64,000 nt of DNA, taken from assembly GCA_024362935.1 (NCBI GenBank), contig JANCRA010000019.1:14876501-14940500 (forward strand), written 5' to 3'. The notes under the pieces are model-generated. The model was not told the DNA's origin and did no database searches. It saw only the letters and a program-made list of their open reading frames with translations. Origin of the DNA: Setophaga petechia. Lineage: Eukaryota; Chordata; Aves; Passeriformes; Parulidae. Of this stretch, positions 36,817 through 47,626 are shown piece by piece. Both the position numbers and the translations under genes were made by a program. The first letter of the stretch is position 1. Every line of letters starts with the position of its first letter.

Positions 36817-36822
36817 GGAAGT

Positions 36823-37339
36823 CAAAAGACAGCTGCAGAAATTGCAAATGAGAGGCCCTCTACATTACATATGATAAGGCATCTAGGCAAGTATGCCACA
36901 CAGGTTTATGTTATTTCTACTGTATCTAGTTTCATCTGATTATTTTGAGTGTAATATTTATTGCTAGACCTCATTATATAAATATTGCAATTTTTTGTTG
37001 TTAATTTTTCCCTTAGTGTTTTTCTGGCTGTGTAAAATACAATACTCTCAGTAAATGCATTGTTATTGTCGTTAATTTTAGGGCACATATTCCTCAGCTC
37101 ACTTCTAAGTACCTCCATTCATCTGATCTTCCTTCCTTCATCTGTGAACTAAACCTAAGAGTGAGTTCTTGTAAGTGTCTCCCAAATGTATCCTACCTCT
37201 TTTAAAGATCTTTTTACCAAAGGTTCCCTTCTTGATGCCAGAAGTCTCATTGTCCAAGTGCTCAGGTGGAGAGTATTTCCTGCTTGGTAAATACCTCCTA
37301 CATGTTCATTTATTCCAACGCCTTTCCTTAGTCAAAATC
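36823..37339. other. Short intergenic stretch between two repeat clusters
   Basis: AT-rich DNA with only chance frames of up to 70 codons. I see nothing functional. Confidence 0.5.
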
Positions 37340-37412
37340 CCAAAATATCTCAGGACAGAAGGAACCTGATACAACCCCCCTGCTGCAAGCAGAGCCACCT
37401 AAAGACAGTGGC
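37340..37412 (-). mobile_element. CR1 LINE, 3' portion left of a nested LTR (antisense)
   Basis: 'AAAATATCTCAGGACAGAAG' followed by 'CTGCAAGCAGAGCCACCTAA' is the complement of a CR1 3' end. The element resumes at 38922 on the far side of the LTR: joining ...AAAGACAGTGGC to CCAGGACCATG restores the usual CR1 order. The last five bases, GTGGC (37408-37412), are one copy of the LTR's target duplication. Confidence 0.85.
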
Positions 37413-38921
37413 TGTCATGGTTTAACACTGGCACAATGCCAGTGCCCCCATGAGAACATCCTTTCCCTGGTGTCCGTTGTGAGATGGTACCCGGAATAAA
37501 CAAAGCAGGCTCCTACTTAGGGGAAACGAAAAAACTTTATTAACTAAACTACAAAAACTAAACTACAAAGAAGGAGAAAAAAAAAACCACACAAGGAAAA
37601 TGAAAACCGCACAGAAACACTCCCCCTCTTCCTCCCACCTAATTCCCAATACATTTACATTTCCCAAAATTATCAACACTCGGTCTGGTACCACCCTTTG
37701 GATAATCAAATCCTCAGTTCATCAAGAGTAGACGGAGTCCTTCCTTGTGCCATGGACTTCTTGTCACGAGTAGCACCGCCCGGAGATCCTTCTGCCATTG
37801 TGACATCTTCCTTCCATGCCCGGTACTCTCACCACTGTGCATGGGGCAGGGACCTGCTTCGAGGGTGGTCTTTTTAAGGATGCCTTGTCCCATTCCAAAC
37901 AGAGCACAGTCTCATCTCTGAGACCTCTGTCCCCCCCATTTCCTTCACACCCCCTGGGGCCGAGGGGTCTCAACACTGAACTCTCTTGGCTCTGAGCCCT
38001 TGCTTCCCCCTGCAATGCAGTCTCTGTATCACAAGGAAACAGTCCATGGCTATACAAAAAAAAAGAGTCCAGCAAAAATGCCACTCCATCTTCTCCATTC
38101 CTCTAGCATCTTTCACTTGCCAGACCCCACCACTGGCCCATTTCCTTCTTCATCCTCTACTCTTATCTCTCTTCTAGGAAGGGTTAATGTTCTGTAAAGT
38201 TTTCATTGTCCACAAAGGCTTAAAAGCTCTCACAAGCGGCTGGGCTCCTCGCCGCACCTCACCCCCCCTCTTCAGCCGCAGCCGCACATGGTATCACATT
38301 CCAAGATAACAGTCCCAGGCACGGCGCTCTCTCTCTGGCGGGGGGCTGTCTGATGGCTCCTGGGGTCTCTTTCTCGGCCCTCGGTGGTGCTTTCAACGCT
38401 GTCTCTTGCTCTCCCCCGGCCGCCACGCCACCACATCCACGGCACAGCCCTGGCGAGAATGAGCTCCGCCCCAGCGGCTCGCTCCGGGAACGAGGAGCTC
38501 GCAGACAGCCGCCTGCGTGGGGTGAGAGGCCAGGGGCGAGGCCCGCACCTCGCCTCCCTCTCTCGCCCTCTCTCTGGGGGGGGCTGTCCGATGGCTCCTG
38601 GGGTCTCTCTGTCTTCCACCCTTCCACCCTTGGAGGGGAGCCAGGCCTACCTCTGCCGGGTCACGTGGCATTTTTCCCCTCCCCCCACCCAGCCAGCAGC
38701 TGGGCTGAGGGGAGAGACCTAATGCATCCCGCCGGAAATTCAAAGAGGGCTCCGAGGGCGAGAGCCCTGCTTTTAACCCCTGTGTGAGTGTTCTCAGAGG
38801 CGTGTCCAAACATCCCCATTGGCCACACCAGGTGCCAATATTAAAATCTGAGCAACTGTTGGCCTGACCACAGCATATCCCATAAATCCCAAAAAACCAT
38901 ATTTCCTGTGAAACCACCACA
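37413..38921 (-). mobile_element. 1509-bp solo LTR with GTGGC target duplication, nested in CR1
   Basis: The termini are TGTCATGGTTTAAC at 37413 and GTGAAACCACCACA ending at 38921, an imperfect inverted pair with TG...CA ends. GTGGC is duplicated exactly at 37408-37412 and 38922-38926, and 5 bp fits an ERVL-type integration. A minus-strand AATAAA at 37536-37541 gives antisense orientation. The LTR is unusually long and carries a GC- and CpG-rich core (about 38230-38770). A roughly 42-bp direct repeat in this core is listed separately. Long frames on both strands across the core (38259-39016 minus, 38353-38787 plus) are composition artefacts. No viral genes remain. Confidence 0.92.
38327..38608. 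repeat. Internal direct repeat pair in the LTR core
   Basis: About 42 bp at 38327-38370 (CTCTCTCTGG, then a G run, CTGTCTGATGGCTCCTGGGG and TCTCT) recurs at about 38567-38608 with one substitution (CTGTCCGATGG) and a small change in the G run. The copies lie 238 bp apart. On the minus strand both encode the same short proline-rich string, which explains the repeat seen in translated frames. This probably reflects a duplication of U3 enhancer-region sequence in the LTR ancestor. Confidence 0.8.
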
Positions 38922-39455
38922 GTGGCCCAGGACCATGCAAGGCTTTTGCATATCACTAAGAAGGAAGGCTTTACAACTTCCCTTGACAACTTGTGCCAGT
39001 GTTCAGTCATATTCACAGTGAAAAGATGTTTCCTTTTGTTCAGAGCGAAGCTCCTGTGTTCAATTTGTGTTCATTTTCTTTAGTCATGGGCACACCAAAA
39101 AGAGCTTGGATCTGTCCTCTTTGCCCCCTCATTTCAGGTACTTAGAGACTTTAATAAAGGTCCTCCTGGAGACTTTTCTTCTCCAGGCTCAGAAGTCCCA
39201 GCTCTCTCTGCATTTTCTCATAGGAGAGATGCTCCAGTCCATTAAGGTTTTTAGTGACTTTTCACTGGATTCTCTGCAGTATGTCTGTGTTTCTCTTGTA
39301 TCAGAGGCCCAGAACTGGACCCATCACTCCAGCTGTGGCTGCACCAAGAGGGGCAGGATCACCTTCCTCCACCTGCTGGCAACACTTCTCCTAATGGAGC
39401 CCAGGACATCACTGGCCTTTTTGGCCGCAAGGGCACACTGGCTCGTGCTACTGTC
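38922..39455 (-). mobile_element. CR1 LINE, 5' portion right of the nested LTR (antisense)
   Basis: This continues the CR1 broken at 37412. The order is 'AACTTGTGCCAGTGTTCAGT', then an 'AGACTTTTCTTCTCCAGGCT' segment, then 'GAGAGATGCTCCAGTCCATT', then 'GGCCCAGAACTGGACCCATC' and 'GGGGCAGGATCACCTTCCTC'. It matches the same parts of the copy at 8900-9340 in the same order. Homology ends near 39455, the 5' truncation. The minus-strand coding sequence is interrupted. The 168-codon plus-strand frame at 39067-39573 is the antisense of CR1 and not a gene. Confidence 0.88.
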
Positions 39456-41482
39456 ATATCATGTGCTTGTCCGTAGAACTGTCATTCCTTTGTTTTCCTA
39501 TAAATTGTTCGGAATAGTTTCTGAATTTTCTTGGTTGAATTCATTAATACTTCATCACAACATACCTTTTTAAATTTAAAATTTTCTCCTTGGTGTCTGT
39601 GTAATGACTACATTGCTACCTATTTATCTTGTTTTTCTCCCCAGTGAGATCTTTATTTTTTCTTGAGGTGTGTCCCATTTTTTTGAACTCATAGTATAAT
39701 TAAGAGTCCAGTATGTTCCAAATTTCTTTTCATGTCTGATTCAGACAATGTTTTAGATTTAGAACACCTTGTGAATTAATTTGACTATGCTAGAAGGAAG
39801 CGATGTTACCTTTACTTGAATATTCTTTAACTGACAGTTTTCCTTTCCTGCATGCGATGTCAAACTATGCCTGTAGACACATTCTTCTCCTTATTTTTAA
39901 ATGCAACAATTTAAAAAAAATAGATGTTCTTATGCCCTTTTGTTGTAAAATAATTTATACACATTTAGGCAATCTCCTTCTAAGATATTGATTACTGTAA
40001 GTGGTTATCTTTTCAGAGCTTATTCTTTCATATAAAAGTCCTTTCCTATTTTCAGTTTTGGAAAATTTTTTTTAGGACGTTATATTTAAGTGGCTGCAGT
40101 CAGCAGCTCTGATTACTTGAAATTGTCCCTTCCACAATTGTCCCTGAATTTTTTTCCAACATTAACATATCATTGAATTGCCAAATTACCCATATATCTT
40201 AGTTTCTGTAACAATGCTCATAGTAAATGATATAATTTGCATAATTTTCATTTTTGCTGAGTAAGGTCTTAATGAATTTTAGAAATTATGTAGTCAGGTC
40301 TGATCATGTAGGAGAAAAAGCATCAATTATGTGAAAAATTCTGAGATTTAATATGGAAAAACAAACAAAAAAAACTACCAAGGAAATAATTAATAGATTA
40401 TGCAGTTTGAATTCTCTGCTACAAGCTCATGAGCCCCACCAAAATCTCAGGGACAATCTTGCCCAAGGCAAGACAAGCCCTAAAATGCTGTTGCTGTAAG
40501 AGATATATTAACTATCTCCATTCAGGCATGATTTCCTTAAGAATGATTGCAGATAATCCATGGTAGTCTGTGGAGGACAAGCTGGAAATGTTGTAAAACT
40601 AGTGTCTTTTCTTAGGGAAAATAGTGAAAGTAGCTCAGGTGCTAAAATCATACCCATGGGATTTGCTAAACATTATCAGGCTACTCCAGAGAGGGAAGAA
40701 CTAATGAGGACCCTGACAATGCAAGGGATATATCTTTACCCTTACACATAAAACTAGAATGGCTGTTTCTCTTTATCTATGTTATCTAATCAGTTATTAC
40801 CAGCAAGCATTTTGGCTGCTATGCAGTATCTGTGAAATTATCCATAAATTTCAAAAGTTCACAGTGGAAGTACATTATTATTGGTTTGCATTCATGTTGA
40901 GCATCTGTTTAAAATGTTTGTTATCCATTTAATCAGGAAGCAAACCTCCCTCCTGATCTGTGAATTACTCATTGGTCAAATGCCAAATCACCATCAAGAG
41001 CCAACAGCAAATAATCTACATGATTAGCTTTTAGCATTTCAGGGAGTGGGTTTTGATCTCAAACAGTGAGTGCCATATGGCTCATTGCCTTGTTGTACAA
41101 TTCCTGGAGTGCTTTTCAGAAATTAGCATTACATTATATTTTTATGAGACAATTACTTTCTCTTTTTTTTTTCTCTCCTAAATCTTAGGTATCTAAACTT
41201 TATTGCATACTATGCAGAACATAAAGAACAGAGAGACAGATCTGCTTCATTACTGCTCTCTGTAAATAGCCAGCATGGGTGCTTCAGGAGGAACAAAAGA
41301 GCAAGGCACCTGTATATACTTCTGAATATAATTTCCCAGGTTTTGGTGTCTCATGTGGTTCCTCAGGCATGAGAGATGTATTTGTGTTTGATCTCTTTTG
41401 ATATTATTTTCCTCTGTGAAATTGTCAATTCTCTTTTTGAGCCCATAACAACACTTGTCTGGAGGTGTTACATTTTTTCTTC

Positions 41483-41493
41483 TTTTTTTTTTT

Positions 41494-41527
<34 letters not shown>
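41483..41527. repeat. Poly-T followed by (GAT)10 microsatellite
   Basis: Fifteen T residues (41483-41497) lead directly into ten uninterrupted GAT triplets (41498-41527). The tract is pure and so likely polymorphic. On the two strands it yields poly-Met/Asp or poly-His strings in short frames, which are not genes. The poly-T/microsatellite junction is the usual appearance of a microsatellite born at a retroposon poly-A tail. Confidence 0.95.
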
Positions 41528-41528
<1 letters not shown>

Positions 41529-42203
41529 GTCCAGCATGGAGTGTGCCATTTCCTTTGGATTATGAAGAAACTACATATATAAGTTCAGCTTGAGTGAACA
41601 CTGTACAGGTTGAGAAAAAAAATATGAATCAGAGAGAGGTATCAAAGCAAGAAAATATTAAAAATAACTAGTTTGAACTAAACTTAAAGAACTAAGAAAA
41701 TTTGGTTAAAGAATAACAGTAAATCTATTGATCAATAGGTCTTCTAAAGGAACATTTAAAGTCCTTTGAAAACTGATGTAATTCTGTATTTGCATTTGCA
41801 GTTCTATCAAGAAATTAATAAATGGAAATACTATTTTGGTGCAATACATTTTCCCCTTACAAAATTCAGAAGTTTAACAGTGTACTTTGAGTTTTCTTGG
41901 TTACAGATGCTGATGTACACAAGTAAAATGTAACCTCTGTATATGTATTTTTACTTCACTACCCTCCATATTCCCATCACACCCACACAACTCTTAAAGC
42001 TCAGGTTAAATGCCTTGTACATTTACAGACTAAGTAAACAAAACACCAAAATAATACAGGAAAATGTTCTTAGTAAGAAATAATTTTTGTAACCACAAAT
42101 TAAAACAGAAGACTAGAAATAAGGCTCAAAACCTATATAAATTTAGTTGGCTTTTCCCCAAAGGCTTATTGCTCTATTTCTTTGTCAGAAATTCTCTACA
42201 TGG

Positions 42204-42221
42204 ATATATATATATATATAT
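42204..42221. repeat. (AT)9 microsatellite
   Basis: Eighteen bases of alternating A and T in AT-rich sequence. Confidence 0.9.
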
Positions 42222-45200
42222 TAGAGAAAAAGGCAGTAAGAAATCTTGTTTTCTTACATGACGACTATACAACATGTTTTGAGCATGTGAAAAACACTGA
42301 AAAATGTGTTTAAAAATCTCTTATATTGCCTTCTTGAAAACCACATGATGCTGTGATAATGGATGAAATAATGAAAACCACTGATTTTTGGTGTGAGAAA
42401 CACCTGTCTGATTTCCTTCTCATGTTTATCTTCAATGATGACATTCATTCTACATTGGATACTGTATGTCCAATTCTTCTCTCATCCTCAATAGCACATC
42501 CCCATGGAGAGGTGCCAGGATGGGTCAGTCACCTAGCTGTAATCCTGCCCCAGAGACAGTGCCTCGGGATGTGAGACAGTGTGATGTTAAAGCATGCCTG
42601 ACATTATCCACAGGCAAGGGACTTGGAGGACCCTGTGTTCCTGTCATTGTAACTGATACACGACCCAGTGTGCTCAGTCTTATGCACAGGAACCTCTGGG
42701 AAAGTGAGAACACTACAGAATCAATAAGCAAAGTGCAGCTACTTCTCTGGGAAACTTTGTTTTTCTCAGACACAGCAATTAAATACCACTTGTCTTCTCA
42801 ATATTCCGTTTTCTACATCTGTCTTTGAGTGGATGTCAATGGGGCTGTCCTCTGATGCTGTAGGCCATAAAATGTCATGTCATCAAAGTATTTTAGCTGC
42901 AGAGATAACATTGCTAAGTCCTGTGGAACTAGGGTGAAAATGTGCTCTCACTTATATTTAACAACTCCATCTGAAAAGTCTTTTTTTCCAGAGTAGGCAG
43001 CTTTTTGTATATAGTTCCTTATTTTATGAATGCTAGTTTTGTGGTTGTGCCACTGTGGGGCTGTGGCTGCTGTGGTGATGCCTGTTTGTCCTCAGTGTCC
43101 TGTGTGTCTATTTTACCGCTTACACAGGCAGCCTGATGTTGTGGTGGGGATTGCAGCCAAAGGCTGGTGTGTGACATCCAGTACACAGAAGGCAATTCTG
43201 TGTAACTGCTCCTGAACATATTAACCTATAATTAGGCCAGAGCCAGTAAGCTACAGAAGAAGAGAAGCTTGAAACAGAGCATTGAGTCAGATGGAAAGGA
43301 TAGTTCAAAGCTCCAATAACCTCTTTGGAAAAGTTCACCTTTCCCTTCATGCAAGCACTGAAATAGTTTGTTTTCCAAATCATTTCCTTTTGTATACCCA
43401 TCCACTTACTACTCAGCAATTTTTCACTGGTGTGAGCTACTTTTACACTTTGCTCTAGAGACTGTTTTTGTTCAGATTACAACTGTAAAGCTGCTGATGG
43501 TACCTGAGCTCAGTGTTTGTTTGGCAGAAGCGTGTCTATGCCTTCCACACAGAGCCCTTCAGGCTTGTGTTGCAGCCTCTCTGAAAGCAAGAGATTCTTA
43601 CTTGTAAATTATCTTGTGTGCTCTCCTTCCTTTCAGACTGATGCTACCCAGCAAACCACGGTGATCCTGGCAGCCATTGGAATCACAGCTTATCAGTAGC
43701 CATGTGACAGATGATAGCCTCCAAGACTTCCTGTAACCTTAACAAGGCCACATGACTGAAGCCAAGTAATCTTTTACTTTTACTCTTCTTTATGGCATAA
43801 TGAAGAACTAGAAGTAAGTTATGTCTTTGCCAATACCAAAAAGAAAAAATGATGTTGCTTAAATTGCTCACTGCATACAGCTGCTATCAGAAAACCAAAG
43901 GAAGTATACAAAATAGAGGTGCTTTCACATTTTATTTGTTAAATGTTTTCTGAAGGAAATTGTAGATAATATCTACTGTTATTTATAAGGGTAGGAGTGA
44001 AAAAGCTAGGAATTAGTCCACTGGCAAGGTAAAAAAGAAGAAACCAAGACAAAGAACAAAAAATGAGAGCCTTTTTTTCAAACCATTACTCATGAAGGCA
44101 AATTTACAAGAAATGTAGCAGTCAGTACAAAGTGTGGATTGAGGTTTAAAGATAACAGAAGTTTGAAAGTATCACCAGAAAACTACTCCGTGAGAACACG
44201 GCTAAAAGAAGAGATATAGTTAAAATGTCTTTGTCAATACTTTGTTAAAGGAGATTTGGAGATTTGCAGAGACATTGAGAAGAGATTATTTGCACTGCCT
44301 TATTTCAAGCACCTAGACTAGGAGTCTGAGCTCCTGTAGAGTCAGTGTAGGCTGCTTTGGAGGACTGGCCAGAATAAGAAGGTTAACTTTGATGTTCAAA
44401 TTTTCCTTCACAAGGGACATATAGGAAAACCATCTTTACTAAGCTACCTACCTTAAGTATTCCTAGTAAGAAGTTGTTAATAATTTCTATCAGATGCTGT
44501 CACATTATTAGTCAGCACATTTGCTAATGAAGCAGAAGTCACATTCCAGGTATGATGATTTGACCTTGTGTTAGGAATATGTGTTCTGAAATTATCACTT
44601 CAATTCACATAATTAACAAATGGATTATTTGTGTTATTGCTGATAACTAGGTCTAAATAAGGTTATTGAAATAAATGGACTCTGCTGTGTGAGGAGAGTG
44701 AAAATGATGCTTGCCAGTGAAAACATTAATAAGTAATGAAAGGACAGAATAAGATTTAATTAAAAAGGCATATAAAAGAAGCCGGAATAAAAGGACAGAG
44801 AAGTAGCACTAACTGATAAATACAAATGAGGTGTTGTATTCAGCAGGAAAAGAGACAGACAGGGACAAGTGTTTCACTTACTTTCAACTACAAAGAATTA
44901 CCAACTATAGTACAGCCCTGACATGGAGTAAAATATTTTTTGTTGTAGGTATGAAAAGATGATGATGCAAATCAAGGTTCTCCATTAAATTGCTTAAAAA
45001 TTGGCAAACTCTAAGTCCAGATTCTATTAATAGTTTTCTGATACGTCCAATTAATTCCCAAAAATCAAGTATCTGTCTGAAACTAGATCTGCAGAGACCT
45101 AGGATAGTCTTTAAGTAAGGAGGATTACTTTGCTAAGAAAATATTATTACAGATTTTCTTTTAATGGGGAAAGGAAATGAGGTTCATTAAAATCAATTTC

Positions 45201-45647
45201 CTCACGAGGAGATCTTGGCTTACAAATAATGTAATTTTATTGGGTTTATGGGTTGTTTTTATCAACTTCCTTTTCATCAACTCATCAATTTACCTGTGCC
45301 ACATCAGTGTTTCTTTTAGGGGATTGAAATGCTTACCAAAGAATCTCTTTTTTTATCAATCATGTTTTCAGAGATTGGTAAGACATCTAGGGATTTTCTT
45401 CAAAGACAAATCAGATTTGAAATGGTTGTAATTAAATGGCATACCTGGAACTCAAAATAGTAGAAGTATTATAACAAGCATATTAGTTTGTTACTTTCTG
45501 TGTATAATCACTGAAGATACTTTCAGACAATGAAGAGAAAACGTGAAAATCCAAGTTACACTACATTTTTCAACTCCTTACAGAGAAGTTCAATGCTTGC
45601 TGTAGTTCTTGACTCACTGATATTCCATAGTATGTTTAACAACCACA

Positions 45648-45685
45648 AATTAATCAATTAATCAATAAACCAGTCAATCAATCAA
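45648..45685. repeat. Degenerate (AATC)n microsatellite
   Basis: AATTAATCAATTAATCAAT followed by AAACCAGTCAATCAATCAA, a four-base repeat with several interruptions. Confidence 0.75.
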
Positions 45686-45806
45686 GGACATTGAAGTTAG
45701 GATCCATATCATATTCTGTAGCCAAGTGAGAGACTGAAGAGATGGGACTGTCACATGAAAGGGGGGGTAGGGGGTGCTTTCCTAAAATTATTTTTTTTGT
45801 TTGGTC

Positions 45807-46060
45807 TGTGAGCATCCCAGGAAGGCTGAGACCCTTGCGGCTGACCAGTCTGTCTGTGTCCCACTAAGGGCACACTGCTGCTGCATCAGAGGGTGGTTTG
45901 ACTAATATGTTCAGGGTCACAGCATAAGAGGCACCCCCCATGGTCCCCACTCTTAGCTGAGTGTGTCACCACTGCTGGCGACTGCCATGCACACTTGCTG
46001 TGTGTGGAATAACACACTTTATTTATATACACACTGTTAACAGGAAAGTGTGACAGGTTA
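45807..46060 (-). mobile_element. Possible LTR fragment (R-U5 side)
   Basis: Read on the minus strand, a combined TATATAAATAAAG element (about 46017-46029) is followed by about 210 bases of moderately GC-rich sequence ending ...GGGATGCTCACA at 45807, which fits an LTR R-U5 region ending in CA. The plus-strand boundary TGTGAGCATCCCAGG is abrupt against a T-rich, G-run-bearing flank. I could not find the other terminus or a target-site duplication, so the outer limit is unknown and the family is unassigned. It may extend toward 46350. Confidence 0.35.
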
Positions 46061-47389
46061 AGGTTTGAAAATTTTAAAATCTGAAATTCTGAAAAGGTTT
46101 GAATAGGTTTGAAAAGGTGATAGTATCTGACTGCAAAAATGTATTCAAAGACATGCTCTAATCACCAATAAAAGTTAGCTCAAGGTAATGATTTAGCAAG
46201 CATAGAATATGGTTCTTACTCAATAGGCATCCGAGTAAGAGAGAAGAAAGGTTCAGCCAATCAACTGATCCCAGAAGTTACAATGGAGTCTTCCCTTACT
46301 TTTCCCCATCCTTAACTTATACTATTTCTTGATGCTTAGTTGGAGGTTGAGTGGCTCTAGTCAGGCATACCTTTGTTAATGATGGGTGTAAAATCCTCTC
46401 GCTTTGCTCTTAAAATGATAATCAATAAAATATAGAGCACATGCTCAGTGAAATGTGGTTGTACTTCCAAGACATGTCATTTGAGATGTGTGTTAGTCTA
46501 ACAATTAGATTATAATGAACCTAGTTCATCCAAGGAGAGCCATTTCACCCCAGTTGCTGGTTCAGCTCCATACCCTCCCTACATGCTCTGCAGCTTCTAA
46601 TTCTGTGCTATTAACTATTTTGTAGCAGTGATATTAAATTGATATTGTACTGTATTGCTACTTGAAGGGTAAAGATAAAAGCAGACATTGAAAAAAATAA
46701 AATACACTTGCTATTTAGTAATCAAAATTTTTCTGAAAATCTGATCTGTGCAACAGGACCCAGCTATCTTCTATCATTGCTGTATTTGGCACTTATAGCA
46801 AGAGAATACAGATTTTCCTGGGTCTCATCCAGTGGTGCAGCCTGACCTACCATGTCAGGCTGGTAGAGTATGAGGAAAAGACAGATGGAGAGAAGATTAA
46901 AAGATGAAGTCAAGGAAAGGGAAAACAACTGTTGAGGAGTTGAAGGAATAGAGACAAAGAAACAGATGTCTGCTCCATTCCAGAATGAAAAGAAAAAGAC
47001 AGTGAACATAGTGAACATAAGAAAGGTGACAGGGAAGAGTTCAGGCTTTTAAAACTAACTGTGGAATGAAAGAGACTGAGAAAATTCATTCTAGCAGGCA
47101 AGAACTGGCTGAAACAATATTGTGGTGAGCAAAGAGTGGGAAATATTTTAAAAGGGCTAACTGGAGGAAAATATGGAATGTGAACAAAGATGGTTGTAAG
47201 TGCACAAAGTATAGGGTATAGTATTGAATTCTGCACACACAAAACAATCAATACATTCCGGTAAAATTTAGTGGATTCTTTGTATTCAGTAGACGGTATG
47301 TAAGTGTTTATGAGTTATTTATACAAGTCCTCTGGAAAGGCTTCAAAATGTATTAATCCTGGTTAGAATTATTTTAGGCTCTTTCAAGG

Positions 47390-47626
47390 ATGGATGGTTG
47401 TCCACAAGACCTGAACTGCCAGCTGGCCTTCCTGGGGGTTCTCCAGGACAACTTGATACTTTTCACTTCCCTAGGAGATGCAGTTGCCGGAGGCAGCGTG
47501 CAGCTTGCCTTGGCTTGTGTTAACAAATGTACCCTGAGATCAGGGAAAATGTTGAACCATCAGAGGTCCGAAGCACGGCTTGAAGAATATCTGCAGTCCA
47601 AGGAGGAATCAAGGCTTCCCAAATAG
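47390..47626 (+). CDS. Hypothetical small frame, 78 codons, doubtful
   Basis: The plus-strand frame opens with ATG after a splice-acceptor-like AATTATTTTAG and ends at TAG. The product begins MDGCPQDLNCQLAFLGVLQD and has a charged C-terminus (SEARLEEYLQSKEESRLPK). The base composition is more balanced than the surroundings. I recognise no domain, signal peptide or family, and there is no promoter, CpG island or polyadenylation context. It could be an exon of a non-coding RNA, a retrocopy fragment or chance. Treat it as unproven. Confidence 0.15.
   Translation: MDGCPQDLNCQLAFLGVLQDNLILFTSLGDAVAGGSVQLALACVNKCTLRSGKMLNHQRSEARLEEYLQSKEESRLPK

Larger units (their letters stand above)
39456..45806. 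other. Intergenic DNA without recognised genes
   Basis: About 6.3 kb. Open frames reach 120 codons (42466-42828, plus) without any recognisable domain. A small frame at 43517-43699 begins downstream of nothing obvious but contains a good splice-acceptor-like tract (CTCTCCTTCCTTTCAG, ending at about 43637) and then 20 open codons and a stop. No partner exon is visible. Simple repeats at 41483-41527, 42204-42221 and 45648-45685 are listed separately. Confidence 0.5.

Noticed and set aside
38259..39016. Frames of 112-207 codons on both strands
   Set aside because: They lie in the CpG-rich core of the solo LTR and include its internal direct repeat. They are not genes.
39067..39573. 168-codon plus-strand frame
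   Set aside because: It is the antisense of CR1 ORF2 sequence.
43517..43699. Possible terminal exon after CTCTCCTTCCTTTCAG
   Set aside because: The acceptor-like tract is good, but the 20 codons after it match nothing I recognise and no partner exon or polyadenylation context is visible.
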